From an uncultured Eubacteriales bacterium (GTDB taxonomy: Bacteria > Bacillota > Clostridia > Christensenellales > Borkfalkiaceae), in contig CAJLXC010000005.1 in assembly GCA_905210545.1 (NCBI GenBank), forward strand, positions 1 through 34,642: a stretch of DNA of 34,642 nt, given 5' to 3'. Under the pieces are notes generated by a model. The model was not told the origin of the DNA, did no database searches, and saw nothing but the letters and a program-made list of their open reading frames with translations. The translations under genes were made by a program, and so were the position numbers. This document shows, in pieces, positions 18,684 to 27,254 of the stretch (position 1 is the stretch's first letter; each line of letters starts with the position of its first letter).

Positions 18684-19925
18684 ATGCTTAAAAATCCTTT
18701 TTACAATATATCGGAAGCCGAGAAGCTTTTTCCGCTTCTTTACGGCGCGGCGGCAGACGGACAGAAAGAGAGATACGAAAACGCTTTTGCGAAATATAAG
18801 ACCGTTTTCTCGGAAGACAAAGCGTATATTGCTTCTTCGAGCGGACGAGTAGAAATTATAGGCAATCACACCGATCACAACGGGGGTAAAGTAATTTCGG
18901 GAGCAATAAATCTCGATACGCTTGCTTTTTTTCTTCCTGCCGATGACGGAATCATCAGAATCGTCAGCGAGGGTTATAAAGACATAGTCGTAAACTTAAA
19001 CGAAAAACAAAATTATAAAAAAGGAACGTCGTTCGCGCTCGTTTGCGGAATAGCTGACTGGTTTAAAAAACACGATTTTCACGTCGGCGGGTTTAAAGCT
19101 TTCTTTACGAGCAACGTATGCGGCGGCGCAGGTATTTCAAGCTCCGCGTCGTTTGAAGTTCTCGTCTCGGAGATTCTTAATTTTTTATATAACGACGATA
19201 AAATGACCGCCGAGCAAAAAACCTTGGCTTCGCAGTATTCCGAAAACGTTTTCTTCGGAAAACCCTGCGGTTTATTAGATCAGGCGGCTATAGCATACGG
19301 CGGATTGAAAAAACTTGATTTTTCGGAGAAAAATCGAATAAAAGTCACGAAAATCGATAACGATTTATCGGATTACTCTTTGATTTTAATAAATACGGGC
19401 GGCAGCCACGCCGATCTGACGGACGAATACGCTTCTATTCCCGAAGAAATGTTTTCCGTGGCTAAAGCAATGGGTAAAACGCGACTCTCGGAAATGTCCG
19501 AAAAAGAATTTTTTGAAAGACTTCCTTTATATCGCGACAAACTTTCCGACAGAGCCGTTTGCAGGGCGATTCATTTTTATCAGGAAAATGCCAGAGTGGA
19601 TCGTGCCGAGGCGAGCCTTAACAATAACGACTACGAAAATTTCCTTTCTGCGATTAACGAATCGGGGATCAGTTCTTTGTGGAAATTACAAAACTGCTTT
19701 GTCGCGGGTTCAAAAGAACAACCTATCCCTAAAGCGCTTGCGATTACGGGTTCGTTTGTTAAAAACGGCGCAAACAGGGTTCACGGCGGCGGCTTTGCGG
19801 GATGTATTCTTAATATCGTTAAAAATGAAGAAGTTAAAGACTTCGTTTCTTGCGCAGAAAGATTTTTCGATAAAAATTCCGTTATGGTTCTGCATATCAG
19901 ACCTGTTGGCGCAATTGTTTTATAA
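18684..19925 (+). CDS. galK: Galactokinase (GHMP kinase family)
   Basis: This enzyme phosphorylates galactose to galactose-1-phosphate, the first committed step of the Leloir pathway. The 413-residue protein has the galactokinase signature GRVEIIGNHTDHNGG (Arg55 at the catalytic position), the GHMP ATP loop GGAGISSSAS (147-156), the catalytic-base motif CGLLDQ (Asp199) and the C-terminal GGGFAGCILNI. The ATG has a strong GGGAGGGCAAGG upstream. No galT or galE is nearby. The sequence is a fairly divergent galactokinase, so a related sugar such as GalNAc cannot be ruled out. Confidence 0.86.
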   Translation: MLKNPFYNISEAEKLFPLLYGAAADGQKERYENAFAKYKTVFSEDKAYIASSSGRVEIIGNHTDHNGGKVISGAINLDTLAFFLPADDGIIRIVSEGYKDIVVNLNEKQNYKKGTSFALVCGIADWFKKHDFHVGGFKAFFTSNVCGGAGISSSASFEVLVSEILNFLYNDDKMTAEQKTLASQYSENVFFGKPCGLLDQAAIAYGGLKKLDFSEKNRIKVTKIDNDLSDYSLILINTGGSHADLTDEYASIPEEMFSVAKAMGKTRLSEMSEKEFFERLPLYRDKLSDRAVCRAIHFYQENARVDRAEASLNNNDYENFLSAINESGISSLWKLQNCFVAGSKEQPIPKALAITGSFVKNGANRVHGGGFAGCILNIVKNEEVKDFVSCAERFFDKNSVMVLHIRPVGAIVL

Positions 19926-19990
19926 AATAAAGCGATTTAAGCTGTTTTTATGTTAGACATAATAAATAATTCCGGTAGGTTTTTAGAAAA

Positions 19991-21424
19991 ATGACTGATA
20001 TTTACAACAATCCTTTGATAACACGATACTCTTCCCGCGAGATGGCTGAAAATTTTTCCGACGATAAAAAATTCAGATTATGGCGCAAGCTATGGATCGC
20101 GCTTGCGGAAAGCGAAAAAGAACTCGGACTCAATATAACGGAAGAACAAATAAACGATTTAAAAAAATACGAAAACGATATAAATTATTCCGTTGCGGAA
20201 GCATTTGAAAAGGAAGTTCGGCACGACGTTATGTCTCACGTTAAAGCATACGGCGCTCAAGCCGTAAAAGCCGCGGGAATAATTCATTTAGGCGCGACGA
20301 GCTGTTTTGTAACGGACAACGCGGAAATAATCGTTATAGATAACGCTCTCGATATAATTACGGCAAAGCTCGTAAACGTAATCGACAACCTAAAAAAATT
20401 CGCTTTAAAATACAAAGACATGCCGACGCTCGGATTTACACACCTTCAACCGGCTCAATTGACAACGGTAGGCAAAAGGGCTGCATTATGGTTGCAGGAT
20501 TTAATTCTGGACGTGAACTCTCTTGAATTTCTTAAATCCTCTTTAAAACTCAGAGGGGTTAAAGGAACGACCGGCACGCAGGCAAGTTTTATGGATTTAT
20601 TCGATAACGACGAGAATAAGGTTAAGAATCTTGAAAAACTCGTTGTCGAAAAAATGGGATATAAGAATCGGGTTTACGGCGTCACGGGGCAAACGTATCC
20701 AAGAAAATTCGATTACAACGTTTTGTCCGTTTTATCGCAGATAGCGCAAAGCGCGTATAGGTTTGCAAACGACGTAAGACTGTTGCAAAGCATGAAAGAA
20801 ATAGAAGAGCCCTTCGAGAAAAATCAGATAGGTTCTTCGGCAATGGCGTATAAGCGTAATCCTATGAGAAGCGAAAGGCTTTGTTCTCTTGCGAGATACG
20901 TTATGACGCTGCCTGCGAATTGCGCGTTCACGGCTTCGACTCAATGGTTTGAAAGGACGTTAGACGATTCGGCTAATAAACGTATCGTTATAGCTCAGGC
21001 TTTTCTTGCCATAGACGGCGTTTTAAGATTGTATATGAACATAACGGAAAACCTTGTCGTATACGAAAAAGTCATAGAAAAACACGTGAATGAAGAGTTG
21101 CCTTTTATGGCGACCGAAAACATTATAATGGAATGCGTTAAAGCCGGGGGCGACAGACAGGTTTTGCACGAAGGAATTCGCATAAATTCAATGAAAGCCG
21201 CCGATAACGTGAAGAAATTCGGAAAACAAAACAATTTAATAGAATTGATTTCGGAAGATCCGTTATTTAGCGCGGTAAAAGACAGGCTTAACGACGTTCT
21301 CGATCCTTACAAATATACGGGCAGGGCGGCATCTCAGGTAGAAGAATACGTAAATACGGAAGTAAATCCCGTTCTTTTAAGATATAAAAATTATTTAGGA
21401 TTAAAAGGCGAGATTACGGTTTGA
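19991..21424 (+). CDS. purB: Adenylosuccinate lyase
   Basis: PurB catalyses two fumarate-releasing steps in purine synthesis (SAICAR to AICAR, and adenylosuccinate to AMP). The 477-residue protein has VRHDVMSHVKAYG, the HLGATSCFVTDNA segment, TLGFTHLQPAQLTT, and the superfamily signature GSSAMAYKRNPMRSE near 281-294 with the catalytic serine in the flexible loop. The C-terminal ADSL domain is present. It follows galK by 65 bp with no clear terminator, so co-transcription is possible although the functions are unrelated. The ribosome binding site (GGTAGG) is moderate. Confidence 0.96.
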   Translation: MTDIYNNPLITRYSSREMAENFSDDKKFRLWRKLWIALAESEKELGLNITEEQINDLKKYENDINYSVAEAFEKEVRHDVMSHVKAYGAQAVKAAGIIHLGATSCFVTDNAEIIVIDNALDIITAKLVNVIDNLKKFALKYKDMPTLGFTHLQPAQLTTVGKRAALWLQDLILDVNSLEFLKSSLKLRGVKGTTGTQASFMDLFDNDENKVKNLEKLVVEKMGYKNRVYGVTGQTYPRKFDYNVLSVLSQIAQSAYRFANDVRLLQSMKEIEEPFEKNQIGSSAMAYKRNPMRSERLCSLARYVMTLPANCAFTASTQWFERTLDDSANKRIVIAQAFLAIDGVLRLYMNITENLVVYEKVIEKHVNEELPFMATENIIMECVKAGGDRQVLHEGIRINSMKAADNVKKFGKQNNLIELISEDPLFSAVKDRLNDVLDPYKYTGRAASQVEEYVNTEVNPVLLRYKNYLGLKGEITV

Positions 21425-21560
21425 CGAATAATTTATTTTATATAGCACAAAAAAATAAATGTGTTTTTAATATATAGAATTAAATTCATTTGCTTTTTTT
21501 GACGTTATGTTGTAATATTTTACCATATAAAGGGTTTCCTTATAAAGTAAAGAGGTTTTT

Positions 21561-21764
21561 ATGGATAAAGTAATTCCGGTTGTTGTCATTAAAGACGTAA
21601 AAGACACCGTTCCTACGCTTAAAGCGTTAAAAGACGGCGGCATAAACTGTGCAGAAATAACTTTCAGAACGGCTTGCGCCGCAGAAGCTATTGCCATAGG
21701 CGTTAAAGAATTTCCCGATATGAATATAGGCGCGGGTACGGTCATCAATTTAGAACAGGCTTAA
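21561..21764 (+). pseudogene. eda: Truncated 2-keto-3-deoxy-6-phosphogluconate aldolase remnant
   Basis: The 67-codon frame reads as the N-terminal third of a KDPG/KHG aldolase: IPVVVIKDVKDTVPTLKALKDGGINCAEITFRT, then NIGAGTVINLEQA, with the catalytic Glu region EITFRT. Intact family members are about 200-215 residues. After the TAA at 21762 the same frame still reads family-like residues KAVDD. The stop can therefore be explained as GAA to TAA (LEQAEKAV to LEQA-stop-KAV). The sequence then runs straight into a terminator hairpin, so the lysine-bearing C-terminal two thirds are missing. A ribosome binding site (AAAGAGG) remains. I consider this a decayed gene. A functional 67-residue peptide is the less likely alternative. 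Confidence 0.8.
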
Positions 21765-21784
21765 AAAGCCGTCGACGATAGCAA

Positions 21785-21830
21785 GAAAAAAAGGGTTGCC
21801 GGATTTTTCGGCAGCTCTTTTTCTTTTTTT
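21785..21830 (+). terminator. Intrinsic terminator after the eda remnant
   Basis: AAGGGTTGCCG (21791-21801) pairs with CGGCAGCTCTT (21809-21819) as an 11-bp stem with two G-U pairs and a 7-nt loop. A T-rich tract to 21830 follows. It insulates the next promoter. Confidence 0.87.
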
Positions 21831-21853
21831 GCAAAACGAAACCTATGTTTTTA

Positions 21854-21882
21854 TTGACAAATGAAAGGAAAAATTATATAAT
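21854..21882 (+). promoter_or_regulatory. Consensus promoter of the aromatic 2-oxoacid operon
   Basis: A perfect TTGACA (21854-21859), a 17-bp spacer and a perfect TATAAT (21877-21882) are present. Transcription would begin near 21890, just before the leader peptide. Confidence 0.88.
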
Positions 21883-21906
21883 TAAAACGTAAAGGTGAAA
21901 AGTATT

Positions 21907-21966
21907 ATGTTTGCATATTTTTATTATTATGAATATTATTTGAATTTCAACACAATTCCGATATAA
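21907..21966 (+). CDS. Putative Tyr/Phe-rich attenuator leader peptide
   Basis: A 19-codon frame encodes MFAYFYYYEYYLNFNTIPI. It holds six Tyr and three Phe residues, including a Tyr-Tyr-Tyr-Glu-Tyr-Tyr run. AAAGGTG at 21891-21897 gives a ribosome binding site 9 nt upstream of the ATG. The frame lies between a consensus promoter and an intrinsic terminator that immediately precedes the symporter. GCGGTT (21971-21976), 4 nt past the stop, can pair with AGCCGC at 22019-22024, the 5' arm of the terminator. A ribosome finishing the peptide would mask that strand and allow termination, whereas stalling at Tyr codons would free it and cause antitermination. This is the classic attenuation layout. 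Caution: AT-rich DNA produces Tyr/Phe codons by chance, and a second promoter-like sequence overlaps the frame. Confidence 0.6.
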   Translation: MFAYFYYYEYYLNFNTIPI

Positions 21967-21967
21967 T
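21940..21967 (+). promoter_or_regulatory. Possible second promoter overlapping the leader peptide
   Basis: TTGAAT (21940-21945), a 16-bp spacer and a perfect TATAAT (21962-21967) are present. The -35 hexamer lies inside the near-palindrome TTGAA-T-TTCAA (21940-21950). If used, transcripts would bypass the leader peptide but still meet the terminator at 22020-22046. Confidence 0.35.
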
Positions 21968-22019
21968 ATTGCGGTTATAATAAAAAGCAAATCATTTTAT
22001 TGACATTATTGAAATTTCA

Positions 22020-22046
22020 GCCGCCTCACTTAAGGGCGGCTTTTTT
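22020..22046 (+). terminator. Attenuator terminator upstream of the symporter
   Basis: GCCGCC (22020-22025) pairs with GGCGGC (22035-22040) and is followed by six T residues. The hairpin ends 11 bp before the symporter ATG, and the gene's GGAG site lies just beyond it. There is no other gene for it to terminate except the leader, so it is best read as a conditional terminator. Confidence 0.85.
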
Positions 22047-22057
22047 ACGGAGAAAAA

Positions 22058-23599
22058 ATGTTCTGGGATTATTTGATTTTAGTAATTTACGCACTCGGTA
22101 TGGTTGCCATAGCAATTTATACCAAAAACCGTTCTAAATCAGTAAACGACTTTCTTCTTGCGGGAGAAAAAGGACTTAACGGTTGGATGACTGCGTTTGC
22201 CTACGGTACGACATATTTTTCCGCCGTGATTTTTATAGGTTATGCAGGGAAATTCGGTTCTCAATACGGGCTTGCATCCGTATGGATAGGTATAGGAAAC
22301 GCCGTGCTCGGCTCTCTTTTGGCTTGGCTGTTAATGGCAAAACGCACGAAAAACATGACTCAGAGACTTCAGGCGAAAACGATGCCGGAATTCTTCGAAA
22401 AACGATACGGAAGTAAATCTCTTAAAATCGTTTCGGCGATTATAATTTTCATCTTTCTTATCCCGTATTCCGCGTCCGTTTATAACGGGTTATCAAGCCT
22501 GTTTGAAATCGTTTTCGGCATTCCCGGCTGGATTATTATGATTGCTCTTGCCGTCATAACCGCCTTATATCTCTTTTTCGGCGGATATTTTGCAACCGCG
22601 CTGTCCGATTTCATTCAAGGAATAATAATGCTTATAGGCGTTTTCTTGATGGTGTTTTGTTTTATGAACAGCAATCAGGTAAGTTGGGACATATCCAAGC
22701 TCGTTCATGACGTTGAAAAAACGTGGTTCACTTTCGGCTCGTCCGATAAAGGGATTTACGGAAGCACGGTTTCTCTTATTTCTCTGATTCTTTTAACGTC
22801 CGTCGGCGTGTACGGACTTCCGCAAACCGTACATAAATATTACGCGATAAGAAATAAAAAAGCCATATCGCAAGGAACGATAATAAGCACGCTTTTCGCG
22901 TTCATTATAGGTTTCGGAGCATACTTTGTAGGAAGTCTCTCGGGGCTTTTTCCGGAAGTTTCGGGCGTTTCGTCCGATCGCATCGTTCCCGAAATGCTGA
23001 AAATCGTTATACCCTCCGGTCTTATGGGCGTTATTGCCGTTTTAATTCTTTCGGCAAGCATGTCCACGCTTTCGTCGGTATCGTTAACAAGCGCGTCGGT
23101 GGTTGCGGTCGATCTTTATAAGGGAGGAATCAACAAAGAAGCCGCCGATAAAAAAGTCAATCGTTTAATGAGAATTTTATGTCTTGTTTTTATAGCGATT
23201 TCTTTAACGCTTGCCGTTCTCAACGAGAAATTCAATATATCGGCGATAGCTTATCTTATGGGATTATCCTGGGGAACTTTATCAGGATGTTTTACCGGTC
23301 CTTTCGTGTTGGGTCTTTTATCTAAAAAGGTGTCAAAACCGGCTGTCTGGTCATCGATAATAAGTTCGCTTGTTTTAACGGTCGGACTAACGTTGTTTTT
23401 CGGTTACGACATTAACGGATATTCCTGTTCTCTCGGCACGGCGATAAAAAGCGGAATCGGCTGTTCGCCTCTCGTCGGAGTTATTTGCATAGCGTTCTCG
23501 GTTTTGATTACGGTTTCGGTCAGTTTGTTTACCAAAGCGCCCGATAACGAAATAATTTACGAAGCGTTTGAGAAAAAGATTGAAAACGCAATAGAATAG
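22058..23599 (+). CDS. Sodium:solute symporter (SSS family)
   Basis: This 513-residue integral membrane protein is of the SSS/PutP family, which couples solute uptake to sodium. The N-terminus has VNDFLLAGEKGLNGWMTAFAYGTTYFSAVIFIGYAG, corresponding to the family's xxFLLAGRxL and TM2 regions. About 13 hydrophobic helices follow, and LSASMSTLSSVSLTSASVVAVDLYK (the TM8/9 Na2-site serine/threonine segment) lies near 330-355. It is the first gene after the attenuator and starts the operon. The substrate is unknown. From context I infer an arylacetate or aromatic compound; SSS members that transport phenylacetate are known in other bacteria. A short 28-bp gap leads to paaK. Confidence 0.87.
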   Translation: MFWDYLILVIYALGMVAIAIYTKNRSKSVNDFLLAGEKGLNGWMTAFAYGTTYFSAVIFIGYAGKFGSQYGLASVWIGIGNAVLGSLLAWLLMAKRTKNMTQRLQAKTMPEFFEKRYGSKSLKIVSAIIIFIFLIPYSASVYNGLSSLFEIVFGIPGWIIMIALAVITALYLFFGGYFATALSDFIQGIIMLIGVFLMVFCFMNSNQVSWDISKLVHDVEKTWFTFGSSDKGIYGSTVSLISLILLTSVGVYGLPQTVHKYYAIRNKKAISQGTIISTLFAFIIGFGAYFVGSLSGLFPEVSGVSSDRIVPEMLKIVIPSGLMGVIAVLILSASMSTLSSVSLTSASVVAVDLYKGGINKEAADKKVNRLMRILCLVFIAISLTLAVLNEKFNISAIAYLMGLSWGTLSGCFTGPFVLGLLSKKVSKPAVWSSIISSLVLTVGLTLFFGYDINGYSCSLGTAIKSGIGCSPLVGVICIAFSVLITVSVSLFTKAPDNEIIYEAFEKKIENAIE

Positions 23600-23627
23600 T
23601 GATAAAATAAATATAGAGGAATAATTT

Positions 23628-24926
23628 ATGATCTGGTCCAAAGAGGAAACTCTTAAAAGAAGCGAAATTGAGGAAATTCAACTTAATCGTCTGAAAGAAA
23701 CTGTCCGCAGGGTATACGATAACGTAGCGCCGTACAGAAAAAAGATGGACGACGCAGGCGTAAAACCCGAACACATAAAAACCCTGAAAGATTTGAGTTT
23801 GTTGCCGTTTGTTACCAAAACCGATATGAGAGATAATTATCCGTTCGGTTTGTTTGCCGTACCTAAAGAGCAGCTTTTAAGAATTCACGCGTCGAGCGGC
23901 ACGACGGGAAAGCCTACCGTCGTGGGATATACCCGCAACGATATGAAAAACTGGACGGAATGCGTTTCGAGAATAGCCTGTATGGGCGGAGCGACGGAAA
24001 AAGACGTCGCGCAGATTTGCTTCGGATACGGAATGTTTACGGGGGCGTTGGGTCTTCATTACGGACTTGAAAACATAGGCGCAACGATTATTCCGTCTTC
24101 TACGGGAAACTCGGAAAAACAAATTATGTATATGAAAGATTTCGGCACAACGCTTCTCGTCGCAACGCCGTCTTATGCGTTAAGGCTTGCGGAAGTTGCA
24201 AGAGAAACGGGTATCGATCCTTCAAAAGATTTAAATGTAAAAATAGGCTTGTTCGGCAGCGAACTTTTAACCGACGCAATGCGTGCGGAAGCTCATAAAG
24301 TATGGGGAGACGATATGATAATAACCTCTAACTACGGTATGAGCGAGCTTATGGGACCCGGCGTTTCCGGCGAATGCGAAGAACTCTGCGGAATGCATAT
24401 AAACGAAGACTTTTTTATTCCCGAAATCATCGACCCGCAAACGGGTAAAGTCCTTCCCGAAGGCGAAAAAGGCGAGCTTGTTATTACTTGCATCAAAAAA
24501 GAAGGAATACCTTTGATTCGTTACAGAACGAAAGATATTACGCGGTTGTTTTACGAACCATGTAAATGCGGCAGAACGTTTGCGAGAATGCAAAACCTTT
24601 CCGGCAGGAGCGACGATATGCTTAAAATCCGCGGTGTAAACGTTTTCCCCGGTCAGATAGAAGAAGTGATACTTTCGTTTAACGAGTTAGGTCCGCATTA
24701 CGAAATCATTGTTGAAAGAGACGGGTATTCCGATAAACTTACCGTTAGAGTCGAACTCGTAAAAAACACGGATTCTTATGCCGAACTTGACGCTCTTAAC
24801 AAACGCGTAAGAGGCAAATTACGTATTATGTTAGGACTTGACGCACAGGTTAAACTCGAGTCGCCAAACACTTTGCAAAGATTCGAGGGCAAAGCGAAAA
24901 GAATAAAAGATTTAAGGAATTTATGA
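23628..24926 (+). CDS. paaK: Phenylacetate-CoA ligase (first copy)
   Basis: This is an AMP-forming ligase that joins arylacetates to CoA and is in principle reversible. The 432-residue protein has the adenylate-forming loop HASSGTTGKPTVVGYTR (87-103), ATPSYALRLAE, SNYGMSELMGPG, ITCIKKEGIPLIRYRTKDI, a CxCG pair (CKCGRTFARMQNLSGRSDDMLKIRGVNVFP) and the C-terminal AMP-binding domain. Its stop overlaps the iorA start (ATGA), so it is tightly coupled to the oxidoreductase. Next to IOR it interconverts arylacetate and arylacetyl-CoA. It is closely similar to the second copy at 27251-28558. Confidence 0.93.
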   Translation: MIWSKEETLKRSEIEEIQLNRLKETVRRVYDNVAPYRKKMDDAGVKPEHIKTLKDLSLLPFVTKTDMRDNYPFGLFAVPKEQLLRIHASSGTTGKPTVVGYTRNDMKNWTECVSRIACMGGATEKDVAQICFGYGMFTGALGLHYGLENIGATIIPSSTGNSEKQIMYMKDFGTTLLVATPSYALRLAEVARETGIDPSKDLNVKIGLFGSELLTDAMRAEAHKVWGDDMIITSNYGMSELMGPGVSGECEELCGMHINEDFFIPEIIDPQTGKVLPEGEKGELVITCIKKEGIPLIRYRTKDITRLFYEPCKCGRTFARMQNLSGRSDDMLKIRGVNVFPGQIEEVILSFNELGPHYEIIVERDGYSDKLTVRVELVKNTDSYAELDALNKRVRGKLRIMLGLDAQVKLESPNTLQRFEGKAKRIKDLRNL

Positions 24927-26668
24927 TTATGAGCGAAAAAAAATTGATGCTTGGCAACGAAGCGATAGCGAGAGGCGCGTATGAAGCGGGAGTAAAGGTT
25001 TCTTCCGCATATCCGGGAACGCCGTCTACCGAAATAAGCGAATTTCTTTGTAAATACAAAGAAGTTTATTCCGAATGGGCTCCCAACGAAAAAGTTGCCG
25101 TAGAAGTTGCCGCAGGCGCTTCTTATGCGGGGGTGAGAAGCCTTGCCTGCATGAAACACGTTGGACTAAACGTCGCAAGCGACCCGGTATATACTTTTTC
25201 TTACACGGGCGTAAACGGCGGCTCCGTCATAGTCGTTGCGGATGATCCCGGTCTTGCAAGTTCACAGAACGAACAGGATACGCGTATGATTGCAAGAAGC
25301 GCGCATATCCCGCTTATCGAACCTTCAGACAGTCAGGAAGCGAAAGACTTTATAAAATTTGCTTACGAGTTAAGCGAAAAATACGATACTCCGGTTTTTT
25401 TCAGAACGACAACCAAGCTGGCTCACTCCCAAAGCCTTGTCGAGCTATCCGAAAGGATTGTTCCGGAAGATAAAACCTACGACAGAGACGTAAAAAAATA
25501 CGTAATGATGCCGGGTTCGGCAATCGGAAGACACGTTAAGGTCGAAGAGCGAGAAATCAAAATGCAGGAAGACGCATCGTCTTTTCCGATTAACAAAATC
25601 GAATATGCGGATAAAAAAATCGGATTTATCACGAGCGGAATACCTTATCAATACGTTAAAGAAGCTTTTCCCGAGGCGAGCGTTTTAAAACTCGGAATAA
25701 TAAATCCGTTACCCGAAAAACTGATTAGAGACTTCGTTGCAAACGTAGAAACGGTTTACGTCGTAGAAGAACTCGAACCGGTTATAGAAGAACAGATTAA
25801 GGCATGGGGATTAAACGTAAAAGGTAAAAGCTGTTTTACGAAACAAGGAGAATACAGCGCAAATCTTCTGTTAAAGTCCGTCAAAGGACAAAATGCAACT
25901 TCTTTGCAAAGCGAATCCGTTCCTAATCGACCGCCGATTCTTTGTCCGGGTTGCCCGCACAGAAGCGTTTTTTCGGTTTTAAGCAAGCTTAAAATACATG
26001 CTTCGGGCGATATAGGATGCTATACGCTCGGCGCGGTCGCACCGCTTTCCGTAATAGATACCACGCTTTGCATGGGGGCAAGTATTTCTATGCTGCACGG
26101 CATAGAAAAGGCGAAAGGAAAAGATTTCATCAAAAACTGGGTAGCGGTAATAGGCGATTCAACGTTTTTACATACGGGAATAAATTCGCTCGTCAATATG
26201 GTTTATAATAAAGCTACGGGAACGGTGATAATTCTCGATAACAGAACCACAGGCATGACGGGACATCAGGATCACGCCGCAACGGGCAAAACCTTAAAGG
26301 GCGAGAACACCTATGCGATAGATTTTAAATCGTTATGTAAATCGATAGGCGTTCCGAACGTTCTTGAAATCAACGCTTTCGACGTAAACGAATTAGAAAA
26401 ACAAATAAAAGCGAGCGTAAACGGAAACGAGTTGACGGTTATAATCGCTAAAGCGCCTTGCGCTCTGCTTAAAGGTCAGATTTTTCCTTATAAATGTTTT
26501 ATCGATGCGGAAAAATGCAAAAAATGTGGAGCTTGTATGAAAATCGGGTGTCCGGCTATTACAAGAACAGCCGATAAAACCGCATTTATAAATCAAAGTT
26601 CTTGCAATGGTTGCGGACTTTGCAAAAACTATTGTAAATTCAACGCCATCGGGATTAAGGAGAAATAA
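24923..26668 (+). CDS. iorA: Indolepyruvate:ferredoxin oxidoreductase, alpha subunit
   Basis: IorA carries the thiamine-diphosphate site of a ferredoxin-dependent enzyme that interconverts arylpyruvates (indolepyruvate, phenylpyruvate, 4-hydroxyphenylpyruvate) with arylacetyl-CoA plus CO2. The 581-residue protein starts with LGNEAIARGAYEAGVKVSSAYPGTP. It contains LCPGCPHRSVF, the TPP/Mg motif region GDSTFLHTGINSLVNMVYN, and ILDNRTTGMTGHQDH, which is diagnostic of IorA. It ends with two [4Fe-4S] clusters in the last 55 residues (CKKCGACMKIGCPAI and CNGCGLCKNYCKFNAIG). The start could be the ATG at 24923 or at 24929. It lies 4 bp upstream of iorB. Confidence 0.96.
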   Translation: MIMSEKKLMLGNEAIARGAYEAGVKVSSAYPGTPSTEISEFLCKYKEVYSEWAPNEKVAVEVAAGASYAGVRSLACMKHVGLNVASDPVYTFSYTGVNGGSVIVVADDPGLASSQNEQDTRMIARSAHIPLIEPSDSQEAKDFIKFAYELSEKYDTPVFFRTTTKLAHSQSLVELSERIVPEDKTYDRDVKKYVMMPGSAIGRHVKVEEREIKMQEDASSFPINKIEYADKKIGFITSGIPYQYVKEAFPEASVLKLGIINPLPEKLIRDFVANVETVYVVEELEPVIEEQIKAWGLNVKGKSCFTKQGEYSANLLLKSVKGQNATSLQSESVPNRPPILCPGCPHRSVFSVLSKLKIHASGDIGCYTLGAVAPLSVIDTTLCMGASISMLHGIEKAKGKDFIKNWVAVIGDSTFLHTGINSLVNMVYNKATGTVIILDNRTTGMTGHQDHAATGKTLKGENTYAIDFKSLCKSIGVPNVLEINAFDVNELEKQIKASVNGNELTVIIAKAPCALLKGQIFPYKCFIDAEKCKKCGACMKIGCPAITRTADKTAFINQSSCNGCGLCKNYCKFNAIGIKEK

Positions 26669-26672
26669 TTAT

Positions 26673-27254
26673 ATGGAAAATCTGAATATAATAATTGTCG
26701 GCGTCGGAGGGCAGGGAACTCTTTTGACAAGCAGAATTATAGGCAATACCGCTCAATCTCAGGGTTTTGACGTGAAAATTTCGGAAGTGCACGGAATGGC
26801 TCAACGAGGAGGAAGCGTCGTAACTTACGTCAGATTCGGAAATAAAATCGCAGAACCCGTAGTCGAAAAAGGTCACGCCGATATCTTAATCGCATTTGAA
26901 AAGTTAGAAGCGTTAAGATACGCGCCTTTTTTGAAGAATGACGGCGTTCTTATAGTAAACGACTGTAAAATAGAACCTATGACCGTCGTTACCGGAGCGG
27001 AAAATTATCCCGAAAACATTATAGAAAAATTAAAACAAAATCATAAAGTATACGTTGTCAACGGAGAATGCATCGCCAAAGAACTCGGAAACTCTAAAGT
27101 TTTAAACTCGGTTGTTTTGGGGTTTGCGGCAAAGTTCCTGAATTTTCCCGAAGAAGTCTGGATAGATATGTTGAAGAAAACCGTTCCGCCTAAAACCGTG
27201 GATATTAACGAGAAAGCTTTTAAAGAAGGATTCAATCAAAAGGTAGATTTATGA
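26673..27254 (+). CDS. iorB: Indolepyruvate:ferredoxin oxidoreductase, beta subunit
   Basis: This is the small gamma-type subunit that partners IorA. The 193-residue protein has IIIVGVGGQGTLLTSRIIGNTAQ and SEVHGMAQRGGSVVTYVRFG, both diagnostic of the POR/IOR gamma domain. The frame is open back to 26607, inside iorA. The AAGGAG at 26657-26662 correctly precedes the ATG at 26673 and the conserved domain starts there, so I use the shorter form. Its stop overlaps the start of the second paaK (ATGA). Confidence 0.95.
   Translation: MENLNIIIVGVGGQGTLLTSRIIGNTAQSQGFDVKISEVHGMAQRGGSVVTYVRFGNKIAEPVVEKGHADILIAFEKLEALRYAPFLKNDGVLIVNDCKIEPMTVVTGAENYPENIIEKLKQNHKVYVVNGECIAKELGNSKVLNSVVLGFAAKFLNFPEEVWIDMLKKTVPPKTVDINEKAFKEGFNQKVDL

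Noticed and set aside
21995..22019. Additional TTGACA at 22000-22005
   Set aside because: No -10 element follows at 16-18 bp; the terminator stem occupies that place.
26607..26672. Longer iorB frame starting inside iorA
   Set aside because: The extra residues are the out-of-frame complement of iorA's ferredoxin domain, and the ribosome site and conserved start are at 26673.
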